From contig JAKFUG010000013.1 in the NCBI GenBank assembly GCA_021732785.1, positions 1 to 42,085 on the forward strand: a DNA stretch of 42,085 bases. Reading direction: 5' to 3'. The notes beneath the pieces are model-generated. The model made no database searches and was not told where the DNA came from. It was given only the letters and a program-made list of their open reading frames with translations. The translations under genes were made by a program, and so were the position numbers. The DNA is from Planctomycetaceae bacterium. GTDB lineage: Bacteria; Planctomycetota; Planctomycetia; Planctomycetales; Planctomycetaceae. Within the stretch, counting starts at the first letter, position 1. Each line of letters begins with the position of its first letter. This document shows positions 16,489-25,022 of this stretch, piece by piece.

Positions 16489-19350
16489 TCAGGGCGACTC
16501 CAGTTCCTTCGCCAACTCGATGGCTGCGCGATGGTCCGGATTCTTCTTCAACACCTTCTGCACGCGTTCACGGGCGTCTTCATTGCGACCAACGTTGCGC
16601 AAGGCACGGGCCAGTTCGATCTCGGAATCGGGCTGCCCCGGTTGAAGCTGGCAGGCAACGTCCCATTCGGTGACCGCCCCGGCGGTGTTTTTCTCGATAC
16701 CGAAGCCGCGGGCGAGCAGGCGATGAATCTCGGCATCGAGAACATCAATCTGCAATGCCAGTTTCGCAAATCGCACGGTGCGGGCACCATCGCCATCCTT
16801 GAACGCTTCTTCGGCCAGCGTCTTGCGAGATTTCACGTCATCCGGATCGATGGCCGTCACGCGCTCCAATGCAGTCAGTCGCATGGTCCGATCCCCTCGC
16901 GCTAAGGCCACGGTTGCGATCCCGCGCGGCCACTGCGGGTCGTCGGGAACGGTCTTTTGCGCGGCATTAAAAACAGTGAGTGCGCCATCCATGTCTTTCA
17001 GTTTCAGTCGTACCTGCCCCAGCACGGCGGAGAGTTGCGGCTGCGGTCGATCGGCTTGCCATGCTTTGGCCAGCGTTTCTTCGGCACCTTCGAGGTCCTC
17101 ACGCTGCATCTGACACCGAGCGACAACCAGCGCCCCGCGAACATGATGTGAGTTCTCGTCCAGGACCGCTTGCGCTTGCGATTCCGCCGAAGAAAACTTC
17201 CCTTGCCGCATCTGCCATTCCGCGTAAGCCGCACGGACATCGGGATCATCCGGGCGATCCACAAAATCCTTGCGAACCTGAGCGGCATCCAGTTCCGGCA
17301 ACGTCCCGACTGTTGCCAATCGACTCACACGGTCTTTCAAAAACTGAACGTAACCCGCTTCCAGATCGGCTTTGTCGACCGCGAATGCAGTCCGGACGGC
17401 CACATCGGTAGAGCGCGTCGTGCGATAGGCGTCGAGAAGTTTCGCCAGGGCCTCTTTGCCGAAGCGTTGCTCGAAGTAATCGGAGTAGAGCACGCTTTGG
17501 CAATAAGCGAAGTTCCAGTCGTCACGCGATTCCGCTTTCTGAAATCCGAGGTGCAAATTGTCGAGGTTTCGCAAGTTGTTCGCCGCCACACGTTGTTGCA
17601 GCAAACGATTCCATTCCATCGGCATCGGATATCCTTCAGACCGCGTCGCCAAGGCCTCCGTATACCAGTGTGGAATGTTGAAATCGGTCTGCTGCAAGGT
17701 GACCACATGGATGAATTCGTGTTTCAGCACGCGGGCCCAGTTGAAGGGCTCTTCCGTCGCTGAAGGCGAGGTGAGCGCGACAATCATCCCCGTGGAGGCA
17801 CCGATGGTTTGAATCCAGGGCAGCCCGACCATTCTGGCACTGAACCACTGATGACCCGCCAGGCCTTTGGCTTTGTTGTAGATTTCGATCTGCGTCCGCT
17901 GCGGTGGTTCGTAACCGTATTCGCCAGTGATCGTCGGATAGATTTCTTCGAGATATTCTCCCATGTACCGCGCGAGCACGGCGTCCAGTTGCGCATCCGC
18001 TCGAATGACAAAGTGCGGCGTGGTGGTGGCCGCATAGTCATCCAGCACGCGCATCACTTTCCGAAGATTACTCACACGAACGTGATATGGATCGGCCTTG
18101 AATGCATCATCGAGAAGCTTCTTCGCTTCGGCGACCCGTCCCGTTTGAAAGAGCAACCGGCCGAGTTCGGTCTTAGGGCGCGATAACTGCGGCATGGTGA
18201 CGATGGCCTGACGGTAGCACTTTTCCGCCAGGGCAAACTTGCGCTGGGTCTCAAAGAGTCGGCCCAACTCATTGAGAAAATACCCGGGGCGGGGATTGCG
18301 CTTCGCTAACTCTACAATGATGGCTTCAGGCGGTGTCGGCTCCGGCTTCCATTCCGCGATTTTATCGAGATGTTTCAGCAGATCCTCGAAACGTTCCGGC
18401 GGAGGAACACCGTCTTGCAGCATCATCAACGACACTTGCAAAGCCAGCGTCTTCTGCGGCATGGGATTGCCCGCCAGCGACTCTTTCAGATGCTGGTTTG
18501 CTGTCGGAAAATCGCCCTGGAGCATCGCCATCTCCGCGGCGATACGAAGCGATTCCGGATCGTGAGCGTCGATTTCCAAAGCCCGGGCAATCGCCTGTTC
18601 CGCTTTCGCAAAGGCCAGCTCTTCGGTGAACGAGGCGGCCAGCGTGCGATGAATGGCGATCGCCCGCGGATTGATCGCCAGACCTTTAGTCAGTTCGGGC
18701 TTGCCTTCCGATTCGTTGTATTTTTCGAGCAGCAAGCCCCCCGCGATCGCATAGGCTTCCCAACAGGCGGGGTCGTTCTTTTCCGCATCCGAGCAGAGCG
18801 TGTTGACCGTGAAGTCGAAGATCTGCGAGACGCTTTGCCACCGCGCATACTGGGCTGTCCCGCGCGCCACAATCGTCAGCGTTTCCGCATCGGTGGGTTG
18901 AACCCGGTTGTAGTACCGCACGAACCAGCGATACCCTTCCAAAGCGGCTTTGATGTCACCCCGTTCGGTGAGGAGTTCGGCTTGAATCCAGCGGGCCAGT
19001 GGTTCGTCCGGATGGAGTTGCAGCGTGGCATCGACCGCGGTTTGAGCGTCTGCATAGCGACCCCGTTCAAATCGTTGCCGGGCGAGTTCCGCCTGCAATC
19101 GCGGAGACTTGCCGTCGCTGCTTAAGACCTTGGTGAGCACGGCCTCCGCGGCATCGCGCTCGCCTTGTGTCCACAATGCCCGTGACCAACCCCGAATGAC
19201 TTCTTCATTCGGCGGCGATTCTTCGGCGAGTGCCGCATACGCCTCGACCGCCTCCGCATACCGCCCATGTTGCAAATGGTCGCGGGCTTTCTCCGCCGGA
19301 GACGCCATCAACGTGGTGACGAACAGAATCCCAAAATAGCCGCAATTCAT
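16489..19350 (-). CDS. TPR-repeat protein with gluzincin (peptidase MA-like) domain
   Basis: A 953-residue protein. A weak signal peptide covers about residues 1-18 (MNCGYFGILFVTTLMASPA). Tetratricopeptide-type helical repeats fill about residues 20-440, starting with ARDHLQHGRYAEAVEAYAALAEESP. A metallopeptidase domain of the peptidase MA/gluzincin type occupies about 445-680, with H544-EFI-H548 as the zinc motif and E565 in HWYTEALAT as the likely third ligand. More TPR-like repeats run to the C-terminus. It is therefore a probable periplasmic or surface zinc protease held in a protein-interaction scaffold; activity is inferred from the intact motif. The MazG-like gene lies 67 bases downstream on the same strand, and the giant secreted protein gene faces them. 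The start ATG is the first in frame. Confidence 0.88.
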   Translation of the reverse strand: MNCGYFGILFVTTLMASPAEKARDHLQHGRYAEAVEAYAALAEESPPNEEVIRGWSRALWTQGERDAAEAVLTKVLSSDGKSPRLQAELARQRFERGRYADAQTAVDATLQLHPDEPLARWIQAELLTERGDIKAALEGYRWFVRYYNRVQPTDAETLTIVARGTAQYARWQSVSQIFDFTVNTLCSDAEKNDPACWEAYAIAGGLLLEKYNESEGKPELTKGLAINPRAIAIHRTLAASFTEELAFAKAEQAIARALEIDAHDPESLRIAAEMAMLQGDFPTANQHLKESLAGNPMPQKTLALQVSLMMLQDGVPPPERFEDLLKHLDKIAEWKPEPTPPEAIIVELAKRNPRPGYFLNELGRLFETQRKFALAEKCYRQAIVTMPQLSRPKTELGRLLFQTGRVAEAKKLLDDAFKADPYHVRVSNLRKVMRVLDDYAATTTPHFVIRADAQLDAVLARYMGEYLEEIYPTITGEYGYEPPQRTQIEIYNKAKGLAGHQWFSARMVGLPWIQTIGASTGMIVALTSPSATEEPFNWARVLKHEFIHVVTLQQTDFNIPHWYTEALATRSEGYPMPMEWNRLLQQRVAANNLRNLDNLHLGFQKAESRDDWNFAYCQSVLYSDYFEQRFGKEALAKLLDAYRTTRSTDVAVRTAFAVDKADLEAGYVQFLKDRVSRLATVGTLPELDAAQVRKDFVDRPDDPDVRAAYAEWQMRQGKFSSAESQAQAVLDENSHHVRGALVVARCQMQREDLEGAEETLAKAWQADRPQPQLSAVLGQVRLKLKDMDGALTVFNAAQKTVPDDPQWPRGIATVALARGDRTMRLTALERVTAIDPDDVKSRKTLAEEAFKDGDGARTVRFAKLALQIDVLDAEIHRLLARGFGIEKNTAGAVTEWDVACQLQPGQPDSEIELARALRNVGRNEDARERVQKVLKKNPDHRAAIELAKELESP

Positions 19351-19577
19351 GGCACACTCGCAGATGTCGTAACCGGTCTTCGTTGATCATTCTTAATGTA
19401 CCTCATTTCATGCGCACAGCAAAATCGCCTCGATGGCGATGACAACCGAAATTCATGCCCATCGCGTGCCAACAGCGCGTACTGACGGATCGTGCGACTG
19501 ATGCGTTCCGTCCGGCCGTTTGATACAACGGCACCCACAAACGCGCTCGGCACGAACCATCATTCCACGAGGCGACG

Positions 19578-20849
19578 ATGATTACACGGCGGAATTTTCT
19601 CAGCGCAACCGGAGTGCTGGCACTCTCTTCACCAATGGTCTGGAGTGCGGAACCGACAACGACTTCGAAAAAGAAGCTGGCGATCATCACCACCGAGTGG
19701 CGGTATGGAACACATGCCTGGCACATGGGCGAGCGGTTTCTCGTCGGCTACCCGATCAAAGGGGCATGGCATCATCCGCCGTTCGATGTGGTCGCGGCGT
19801 ATGTCGACCAGACGCCTAAAGCGGATCTCAGCGTGTCGCGGTCCAAAGAGTTTGGCTTTCCGCTTTACAAATCGGTTGCGGAAGCGCTGCGTTGCGGCGG
19901 AAAGACGTTGGCTGTGGACGCCGTGTTAATCATCGGCGAGCACGGCGATTATCCGCAAAATGAGTTCCACCAGACGAAGTATCCACGGTATGAATTCTTC
20001 AAGCAGACCACGGACGTGTTCCGTCAGGATGGCCGGGCCGTCCCCGTTTTCAACGACAAACATCTGTCGTGGAAATGGGACTGGGCCAAGGAAATGGCCG
20101 ACACGGCGCGCGAGTTGAAGTTCGCATTCGCGGCCGGGTCATCCCTCCCGGTGACGTGGCGGATGCCGGCGATTGACATGCCGTACGGTGCCCCGGTGGA
20201 AGAAATGCTATGTGTCGCGATGGGGGCGATCGACAGTTATGACTTCCATGCGCTGGAAGTGATTCAGTGCATGGCGGAGCGTCGCCAAGGGGGCGAAACC
20301 GGGGTGGATGCGGTCACGGCCATCAAAGGCGACGCCGTGTGGCAGGCCATGGCATCCGGAAGCTGGAACGGAGGCGGCTGGGATCCGCGCTTGTTCGAGG
20401 CGTGCCTGTCACGCAGTCAGACGCTCGCCCAACCGGATACCTTCAGTCACCGCTATCCCACCCTCGAGCAAATGCGTGCGTGGGTGAAAGAGCCGGTTTG
20501 CTACCGCATCGAATACACCGATGGCACGCGGGCCACCATGTTGCTGATGAACGGCCTCGTCGGTGATTTTACGTTCGCAGCGAAGTTGAAAGGGCAAACC
20601 GAACCGCTGTCGAGCTTGTTTTATCTGCCACCCAATCCCAATGTCGCCTATTCGACATCACTGATGTCGAAGGCTGAAGAAACATTTCTCACCGGCCGCG
20701 CACCGTGTCCCATCGAGCGTACCTTGCTGACCACGGGATTAGTCGAAGCGGGTTGCCGTTCCCTCGGCACGGGTCAAAAGCGGCTTGCCACTCCACATCT
20801 CGCCGTGAAGTATCAGGCCCCGCGGGAATCGACTTTCGCGCGGGAATAA
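19578..20849 (+). CDS. Tat-exported conserved protein, unknown function
   Basis: A 423-residue protein with a twin-arginine signal (R4-R5-NFLS, hydrophobic core, cleavage near VWSA-EPT). I do not recognise a characterised domain. Visible features are the N-terminal strand KLAIITTEWRYGTHAWHMGE, a histidine-rich stretch (HAWHMGERF, AWHHPPFD), and VDAVLIIGEHGDYPQNEFHQ, which looks like a Rossmann-type strand-turn followed by a possible metal or substrate site. FNDKHLSWKWDW and SLPVTWRMPAIDMPYG are further conserved-looking segments. It may be distantly related to exported sugar oxidoreductase-like proteins of planctomycetes, but no nucleotide-binding GxGxxG is evident. truB starts 56 bases downstream on the same strand. 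The TPR-gluzincin gene diverges from it across 227 bases with no feature I can support. Confidence 0.75.
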   Translation: MITRRNFLSATGVLALSSPMVWSAEPTTTSKKKLAIITTEWRYGTHAWHMGERFLVGYPIKGAWHHPPFDVVAAYVDQTPKADLSVSRSKEFGFPLYKSVAEALRCGGKTLAVDAVLIIGEHGDYPQNEFHQTKYPRYEFFKQTTDVFRQDGRAVPVFNDKHLSWKWDWAKEMADTARELKFAFAAGSSLPVTWRMPAIDMPYGAPVEEMLCVAMGAIDSYDFHALEVIQCMAERRQGGETGVDAVTAIKGDAVWQAMASGSWNGGGWDPRLFEACLSRSQTLAQPDTFSHRYPTLEQMRAWVKEPVCYRIEYTDGTRATMLLMNGLVGDFTFAAKLKGQTEPLSSLFYLPPNPNVAYSTSLMSKAEETFLTGRAPCPIERTLLTTGLVEAGCRSLGTGQKRLATPHLAVKYQAPRESTFARE

Positions 20850-20905
20850 CCGCAAGATTCTGCGAACCGCTGGTGTTGCTTCCGGTAGGGTCACCAAGAA
20901 TCAGG

Positions 20906-21832
20906 ATGATTGAAACGTTCATGACGGAATCGAAGTCGGCAGGGGTATTAACAATTGCGAAGCCGACGGGCATGACCTCGCGCGATGCGGTCAATGTCGT
21001 GCAACGGCTGCTGCGACCGGTCAAAGTGGGTCATGCGGGAACGCTCGATCCACTGGCGACCGGCGTGCTCGTGATCTGCATTGGTGGAGCAACGCGGCTT
21101 GTGCCCTGGATTCAAGACGGGCGGAAGCGCTATCTCGCCACGTTTCGACTCGGATTGACCAGCGACACGGACGACATTACGGGCAAGATCACGGCGACCA
21201 ATGATGCGTCGGCAATCACTCGCAGCGCCGTCGAAGAGACCCTCGCTGGATTTGTGGGGCGCATCGAACAAGTCCCGCCGCAATTCTCGGCCGTCCATGT
21301 GCAGGGACAGCGGGCCTACGATCTCGCCCGACGCGGCGAAACCGTCGAATTAGCGGCCAAAACCATCGAAGTGGATTCGATCACCCTCACCGCGTGGAAT
21401 CCCCCCGATTTTACCGTCGAGATTCTCTGCGGCAGCGGCACCTATGTGCGATCCATCGGCCGCGACTTGGGATCGAGTCTCGGTTGCGGTGCCCTGATGA
21501 CTGCATTGGAACGAACTGCGGTGGGCAAGTTTCAACTGGGCGACTCCGTCGAGTTGAGCAGCCTCAATCGTGAGACCGTCGCCGCACAGACACGACCGGC
21601 CATTGATGCCGTGTCACACTTACCGCGTGTCGAGTTCTCTTCGGCGGACATTCTCAGTCTGCGACAAGGAAAACGTTTACCGCTCACACCGGGCACAAAC
21701 GTCATCGCGAATCAGGATTATGCGGCCGTGGACGAAAGCGGGGAATTGATCGGCATCATAACTGGTACGGACGAATCGCCGCCGCGCTGGATGTCGCAGA
21801 TGATTCTCCCGTTCGCGACATCAACACGGTGA
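20906..21832 (+). CDS. truB: tRNA pseudouridine-55 synthase TruB
   Basis: Converts uridine 55 in the T-loop of tRNAs to pseudouridine. The catalytic aspartate is D48 in VGHAGTLDPLATG, preceded by the KPTGMTSRDAV segment. YLATFRLGLTSDTDDITG, QVPPQFSAVHVQGQRAYDLAR and ILCGSGTYVRSIGRDLG are the expected motifs. The C-terminal part is PUA-like but short. Length from the ATG at 20906 is 308 residues, close to the 314 of E. coli TruB. An ATG at 20921 is an alternative start, and the frame is open back to 20705 inside the preceding gene without a plausible start. The last 12 bases overlap the end of rsmH on the opposite strand. Confidence 0.95.
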   Translation: MIETFMTESKSAGVLTIAKPTGMTSRDAVNVVQRLLRPVKVGHAGTLDPLATGVLVICIGGATRLVPWIQDGRKRYLATFRLGLTSDTDDITGKITATNDASAITRSAVEETLAGFVGRIEQVPPQFSAVHVQGQRAYDLARRGETVELAAKTIEVDSITLTAWNPPDFTVEILCGSGTYVRSIGRDLGSSLGCGALMTALERTAVGKFQLGDSVELSSLNRETVAAQTRPAIDAVSHLPRVEFSSADILSLRQGKRLPLTPGTNVIANQDYAAVDESGELIGIITGTDESPPRWMSQMILPFATSTR

Positions 21833-22879
21833 GTCGGACCGCACGGCGAATCGCAGCTTCGCGGACGCCGAACGGGAATTCGCCCGCTGTTCTTCCATCG
21901 AGGCACGAATGACATCCGTGGCAATCGACGAATACACGCCGTCCGCGAAACCCTGTTGAAACGCCTTCTTCACGCGCCGGTCTTCTCCGGAATGGAAGGT
22001 GAGGATCGCGACACGACCGCCGGGCTTCAGGCAATGCGGCAGTTGACTCAAGAACGATTGTAACGCGCCGAACTCATCATTGACGGCGATCCGAATCGCT
22101 TGAAACACACGTCGCACGGAGAGCTCGATCTCCTCGGCGGGAACGTCTCCTGCAAGCGTGCGACGTATCACCGCCGCGAGATCGGACGTCGTTGTCAACG
22201 GGCGCGAGCGCTGCGCACGCACGATCGCTTCGGAGAGCGGTCCTGCATGCGGTTCATCCCCGTTTTCTTCGAAGATTTCCACCAAATCCTCCGCATCCCA
22301 TTTCTGCAATCGCTGAGCCGCGGAGACACCGCTGCGCGCGTTCATCCGCATATCGAGCGGTCCATTGGCTTTGAAGGAAAAGCCACGGACTGGATCATCC
22401 AGTTGCATCGAGGACACGCCTAAGTCCGCCAGCATGACATCGACTCCGGCAGGAGCGACTTCCGCCAGCCAGCGTGATGCCCCCGCGAAATTCATGCGTT
22501 TGGTCTGGAATGTGGTGACGGGGACACTCAATCCTCGGAGCCGCGCTTCGGTCTTAACGAGTTCCAGGGAATCGGTATCGATCCCGAGAAAATGGCCCTC
22601 GGGCTGAATCGCCTTCAATAATTCCTGGGCATGCCCGCCGTACCCCAATGTGCAATCGAGCACCGTTTCGCCGGGAAGGGGACGAAGCACTTCGAGAATC
22701 TCGCGCACCATGATGGGACGATGCGTGCCCGCGGGAGTCTTGCCACTCTCAAGAATCTTCGCGACGTCTTCCTGATACACATCGGGGCGATGTTCTTTGT
22801 ACTTTTCGCCAAAGGAGCGCGGATGCGTTCCTCGATAACGCGGTCTCCGTGGCGGTCGAGGGGGATTTTCGTCGGACAT
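21821..22879 (-). CDS. rsmH: 16S rRNA m4C1402 methyltransferase RsmH (MraW)
   Basis: SAM-dependent N4-methyltransferase acting on cytidine 1402 of 16S rRNA. It shows HRPIM, the SAM-binding VLDCTLGYGGHAQELL, GIDTDSLEL, MLADLGVSSMQLDDPVRGFSF, DMRMN and ILTFHSGEDRRVK, all in family order. At 352 residues it is longer than E. coli RsmH (313) because of an N-terminal extension of about 50 residues rich in Pro, Arg and charged residues. In most bacteria rsmH heads the division/cell-wall cluster. Here it lies downstream of mraY and is separated from it by an opposite-strand DUF1080 gene. Its end overlaps truB by 12 bases tail-to-tail. Confidence 0.95.
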   Translation of the reverse strand: MSDENPPRPPRRPRYRGTHPRSFGEKYKEHRPDVYQEDVAKILESGKTPAGTHRPIMVREILEVLRPLPGETVLDCTLGYGGHAQELLKAIQPEGHFLGIDTDSLELVKTEARLRGLSVPVTTFQTKRMNFAGASRWLAEVAPAGVDVMLADLGVSSMQLDDPVRGFSFKANGPLDMRMNARSGVSAAQRLQKWDAEDLVEIFEENGDEPHAGPLSEAIVRAQRSRPLTTTSDLAAVIRRTLAGDVPAEEIELSVRRVFQAIRIAVNDEFGALQSFLSQLPHCLKPGGRVAILTFHSGEDRRVKKAFQQGFADGVYSSIATDVIRASMEEQRANSRSASAKLRFAVRSDSPC

Positions 22880-23049
22880 GACGGGGCTCGAAATGGTTGT
22901 CGGACACCGTCATGGTAAGCCTGCGACCAGCGAAACCCAAGCGGCTGGCATGCTCGTTCTCCGATGTGAAGCACGCTACCATAGCGGACTGGAATAACGC
23001 TGTCCGGACCGTGATAGCGTCGTACGAAACTTTCGAAGAAAGAGCTTAC

Positions 23050-23775
23050 ATGATGATGACACGTTGCGTCGGACATTGGGCGAGCGTGGTTTTGTGTCTC
23101 GTCGCTGCGACCAGTTTCGCTGCCGAGGGCGATGCCCCCAAGTTGAACAAGGGCGATGGCGAGGGATGGCGGACCCTCACCGAAAAGGATTTTGAGCAAG
23201 TCAATTGTGACCCCGAAACCTTCACCTGGAAAGACGGGCAATGCGATTGCACCGGTTTGCCGATCGGGATGCTCAAAACAAAATCCAAACTGACCAACTT
23301 CGAAATGGTGGCCGAGTGGCGGCACCTTTCCTCCGGAGGAAACTCCGGCATCTTCCTGTGGGCCCCCGACGAAGCCCTGAAAGATTTGCCCCGCAATACG
23401 CTGGCGCGCGGCGGCATCGAAGTGCAGGTCCTCGATCATGGCTATGCGGAACAATTTGAGAAGAAGAACGGCAAAAAACCCGACTGGTTCACGACGCACG
23501 GCGATGTCTTTCCCGTCGGCACATCGAAGATGAAGCCGTTTCCGCCCGCGGCGCCGAATGGTTCCCGCAGTTTCCCCAAGAAGAATCTCAGCAAGGGCGT
23601 AAATGAATGGAATCACTACTACATTAAAGCCGTGGATGGCGTCGTCCGGCTATCGGTAAACGGCGAAGAAGTTTCGGGTGGTGAAAACTGCGATCCAAAG
23701 ACCGGCTTTCTGTGCCTGGAATCCGAAGGGGCCCCGGTGCAATTCAAGAACCTGCGGATCCATGAACTGCCGTGA
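23050..23775 (+). CDS. Secreted DUF1080 (3-keto-disaccharide hydrolase-like) protein
   Basis: A 241-residue exported protein with a signal peptide at about residues 8-25 (…ATSFA|AEG). The rest is one DUF1080 domain, a concanavalin-like beta-sandwich now often named 3-keto-disaccharide hydrolase. Family features are GEGWRTLTEKDF, FEMVAEWRHLSSGGNSGIFLW, the segment around RGGIEVQVLDHGY, NEWNHYYIKAVDGVVRLSVNG and CLESEGAPVQFKNLRIHEL. Planctomycetes carry many such genes, and some relatives act on 3-keto sugars; the substrate here is unknown. The ATG at 23050 begins the signal peptide; the open frame upstream crosses into the rsmH leader. It sits head-to-head with rsmH over 170 bases and tail-to-tail with mraY 27 bases away, so it splits the wall-synthesis run. 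Confidence 0.9.
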   Translation: MMMTRCVGHWASVVLCLVAATSFAAEGDAPKLNKGDGEGWRTLTEKDFEQVNCDPETFTWKDGQCDCTGLPIGMLKTKSKLTNFEMVAEWRHLSSGGNSGIFLWAPDEALKDLPRNTLARGGIEVQVLDHGYAEQFEKKNGKKPDWFTTHGDVFPVGTSKMKPFPPAAPNGSRSFPKKNLSKGVNEWNHYYIKAVDGVVRLSVNGEEVSGGENCDPKTGFLCLESEGAPVQFKNLRIHELP

Positions 23776-23802
23776 TTCGGCCGTTCGGCGAGAAATTCGG
23801 GT

Positions 23803-24906
23803 TTATCGGATCTTCAGACTCGCAATTGCTAGCAGGGCCAACAGCGCGGCGGTAATCCAGAACCGTACGACGATTTTCATTTCGTGATCGCCGCGGAAGA
23901 GATAGTGATTGTGCAGCGGACTGCAAAGCAGAAGGCGTTTGCGGGTCCATTTGAACCAACTGACCTGCACAATCACGCTCAGTGTTTCCACGACGAAAAT
24001 ACCACCCACCAGCACAAGCAACGCTTCTTGACGGAGAACCAGGGCGCCATAGCCGAGCAGGGCACCGGCGGGGAGCGAACCGGTGTCGCCCATAAAGACT
24101 TCCGCCGGATAGCAGTTGTACCACAAGAATCCCAGCATCGCACCGACCATGGCACCGAAGAGCACGCCGAGTTCGCCGGCCCCTTCGAAGTGCGGAATGT
24201 GCAGATATTCGGCCATCAATCGATGCCCGGACAAATAGGACAACGCCGTGAAAGCGGACGCCGCAAAGATGAGGCAGCCCCCCGCGAGACCATCGAGTCC
24301 ATCCGTGAGGTTCACCCCATTGGATGATCCCACGAGGACCAGAACGGCCCAGCCCACGAAACCGATGCCGAGCGGGATCGCCACTTGACCAACCGGACCA
24401 ATGAGATTGATGCCATCCGGGAGATTTCGCTGCGTCTGATAAAGCCAGATCGCGATAATCGTTCCTAAAAGACATTGTCCGATGAATTTCTGCCGGGCGG
24501 TTAACCCGCGCTTTGATGTACGGATTTTGATCCAGTCATCCATCGCCCCCAAAACACCGAACGTTGCCACGACGACGAGCGCCTGTTGCACATACGGGCT
24601 GCGGAGATCGCCCCACAACACTCCTGCGGTAATGATTGCCGCAACGATGAACATGCCCCCCATCGTCGGCGTGGCATTCTTCGCGGCATGCAGTTCGTTG
24701 AGTTTCGCCGAAGCGCTATCGATGCGTTCCTGAAAGTTCGCCTTCAACCACCGAATGGCAATCGGCCCGAAGAACCACGCCACGAGAAACGATGTCGCGG
24801 TTGCCAGCGCCGTGCGGGCCGTCAGGTAAACGCGCGTTTCAGCAGACGAAACGAATTCGAGCCGATCGAGTGTGTCGCCGTATCGATGAAGTAGCCATTG
24901 AAGCAT
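23803..24906 (-). CDS. mraY: Phospho-MurNAc-pentapeptide transferase MraY
   Basis: Integral membrane enzyme that transfers phospho-MurNAc-pentapeptide from UDP to undecaprenyl phosphate, giving lipid I. The 367-residue protein shows KNATPTMGGMFIV, the catalytic aspartates in LGAMDDWIKI, NLTDGLDGLAGG, and FMGDTGSLPAGALLG, spread over about ten hydrophobic helices. The family histidine motif is represented by LHNHYLFRG near the C-terminus. The ATG at 24906 gives the expected N-terminus. It follows murF after 116 bases on the same strand and is likely co-transcribed with it. Its presence with murE and murF indicates that the organism makes peptidoglycan precursors. Confidence 0.96.
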   Translation of the reverse strand: MLQWLLHRYGDTLDRLEFVSSAETRVYLTARTALATATSFLVAWFFGPIAIRWLKANFQERIDSASAKLNELHAAKNATPTMGGMFIVAAIITAGVLWGDLRSPYVQQALVVVATFGVLGAMDDWIKIRTSKRGLTARQKFIGQCLLGTIIAIWLYQTQRNLPDGINLIGPVGQVAIPLGIGFVGWAVLVLVGSSNGVNLTDGLDGLAGGCLIFAASAFTALSYLSGHRLMAEYLHIPHFEGAGELGVLFGAMVGAMLGFLWYNCYPAEVFMGDTGSLPAGALLGYGALVLRQEALLVLVGGIFVVETLSVIVQVSWFKWTRKRLLLCSPLHNHYLFRGDHEMKIVVRFWITAALLALLAIASLKIR

Positions 24907-25022
24907 AAAGAGCGCTTATTGCGGAGCAGAATCAATTGAGCGGAGGAAGATCATCAAGACGGTGATGTTGGCAGCTTGTCGTGGAAAAGTCCATTGGGCA
25001 GAGAAGGATGCTTGCGGTTGGT

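Noticed and set aside
22615-23616. 333-residue open frame on the minus strand
   Set aside because: It overlaps rsmH in another frame and is antisense to the DUF1080 gene, both of which are clearly real.
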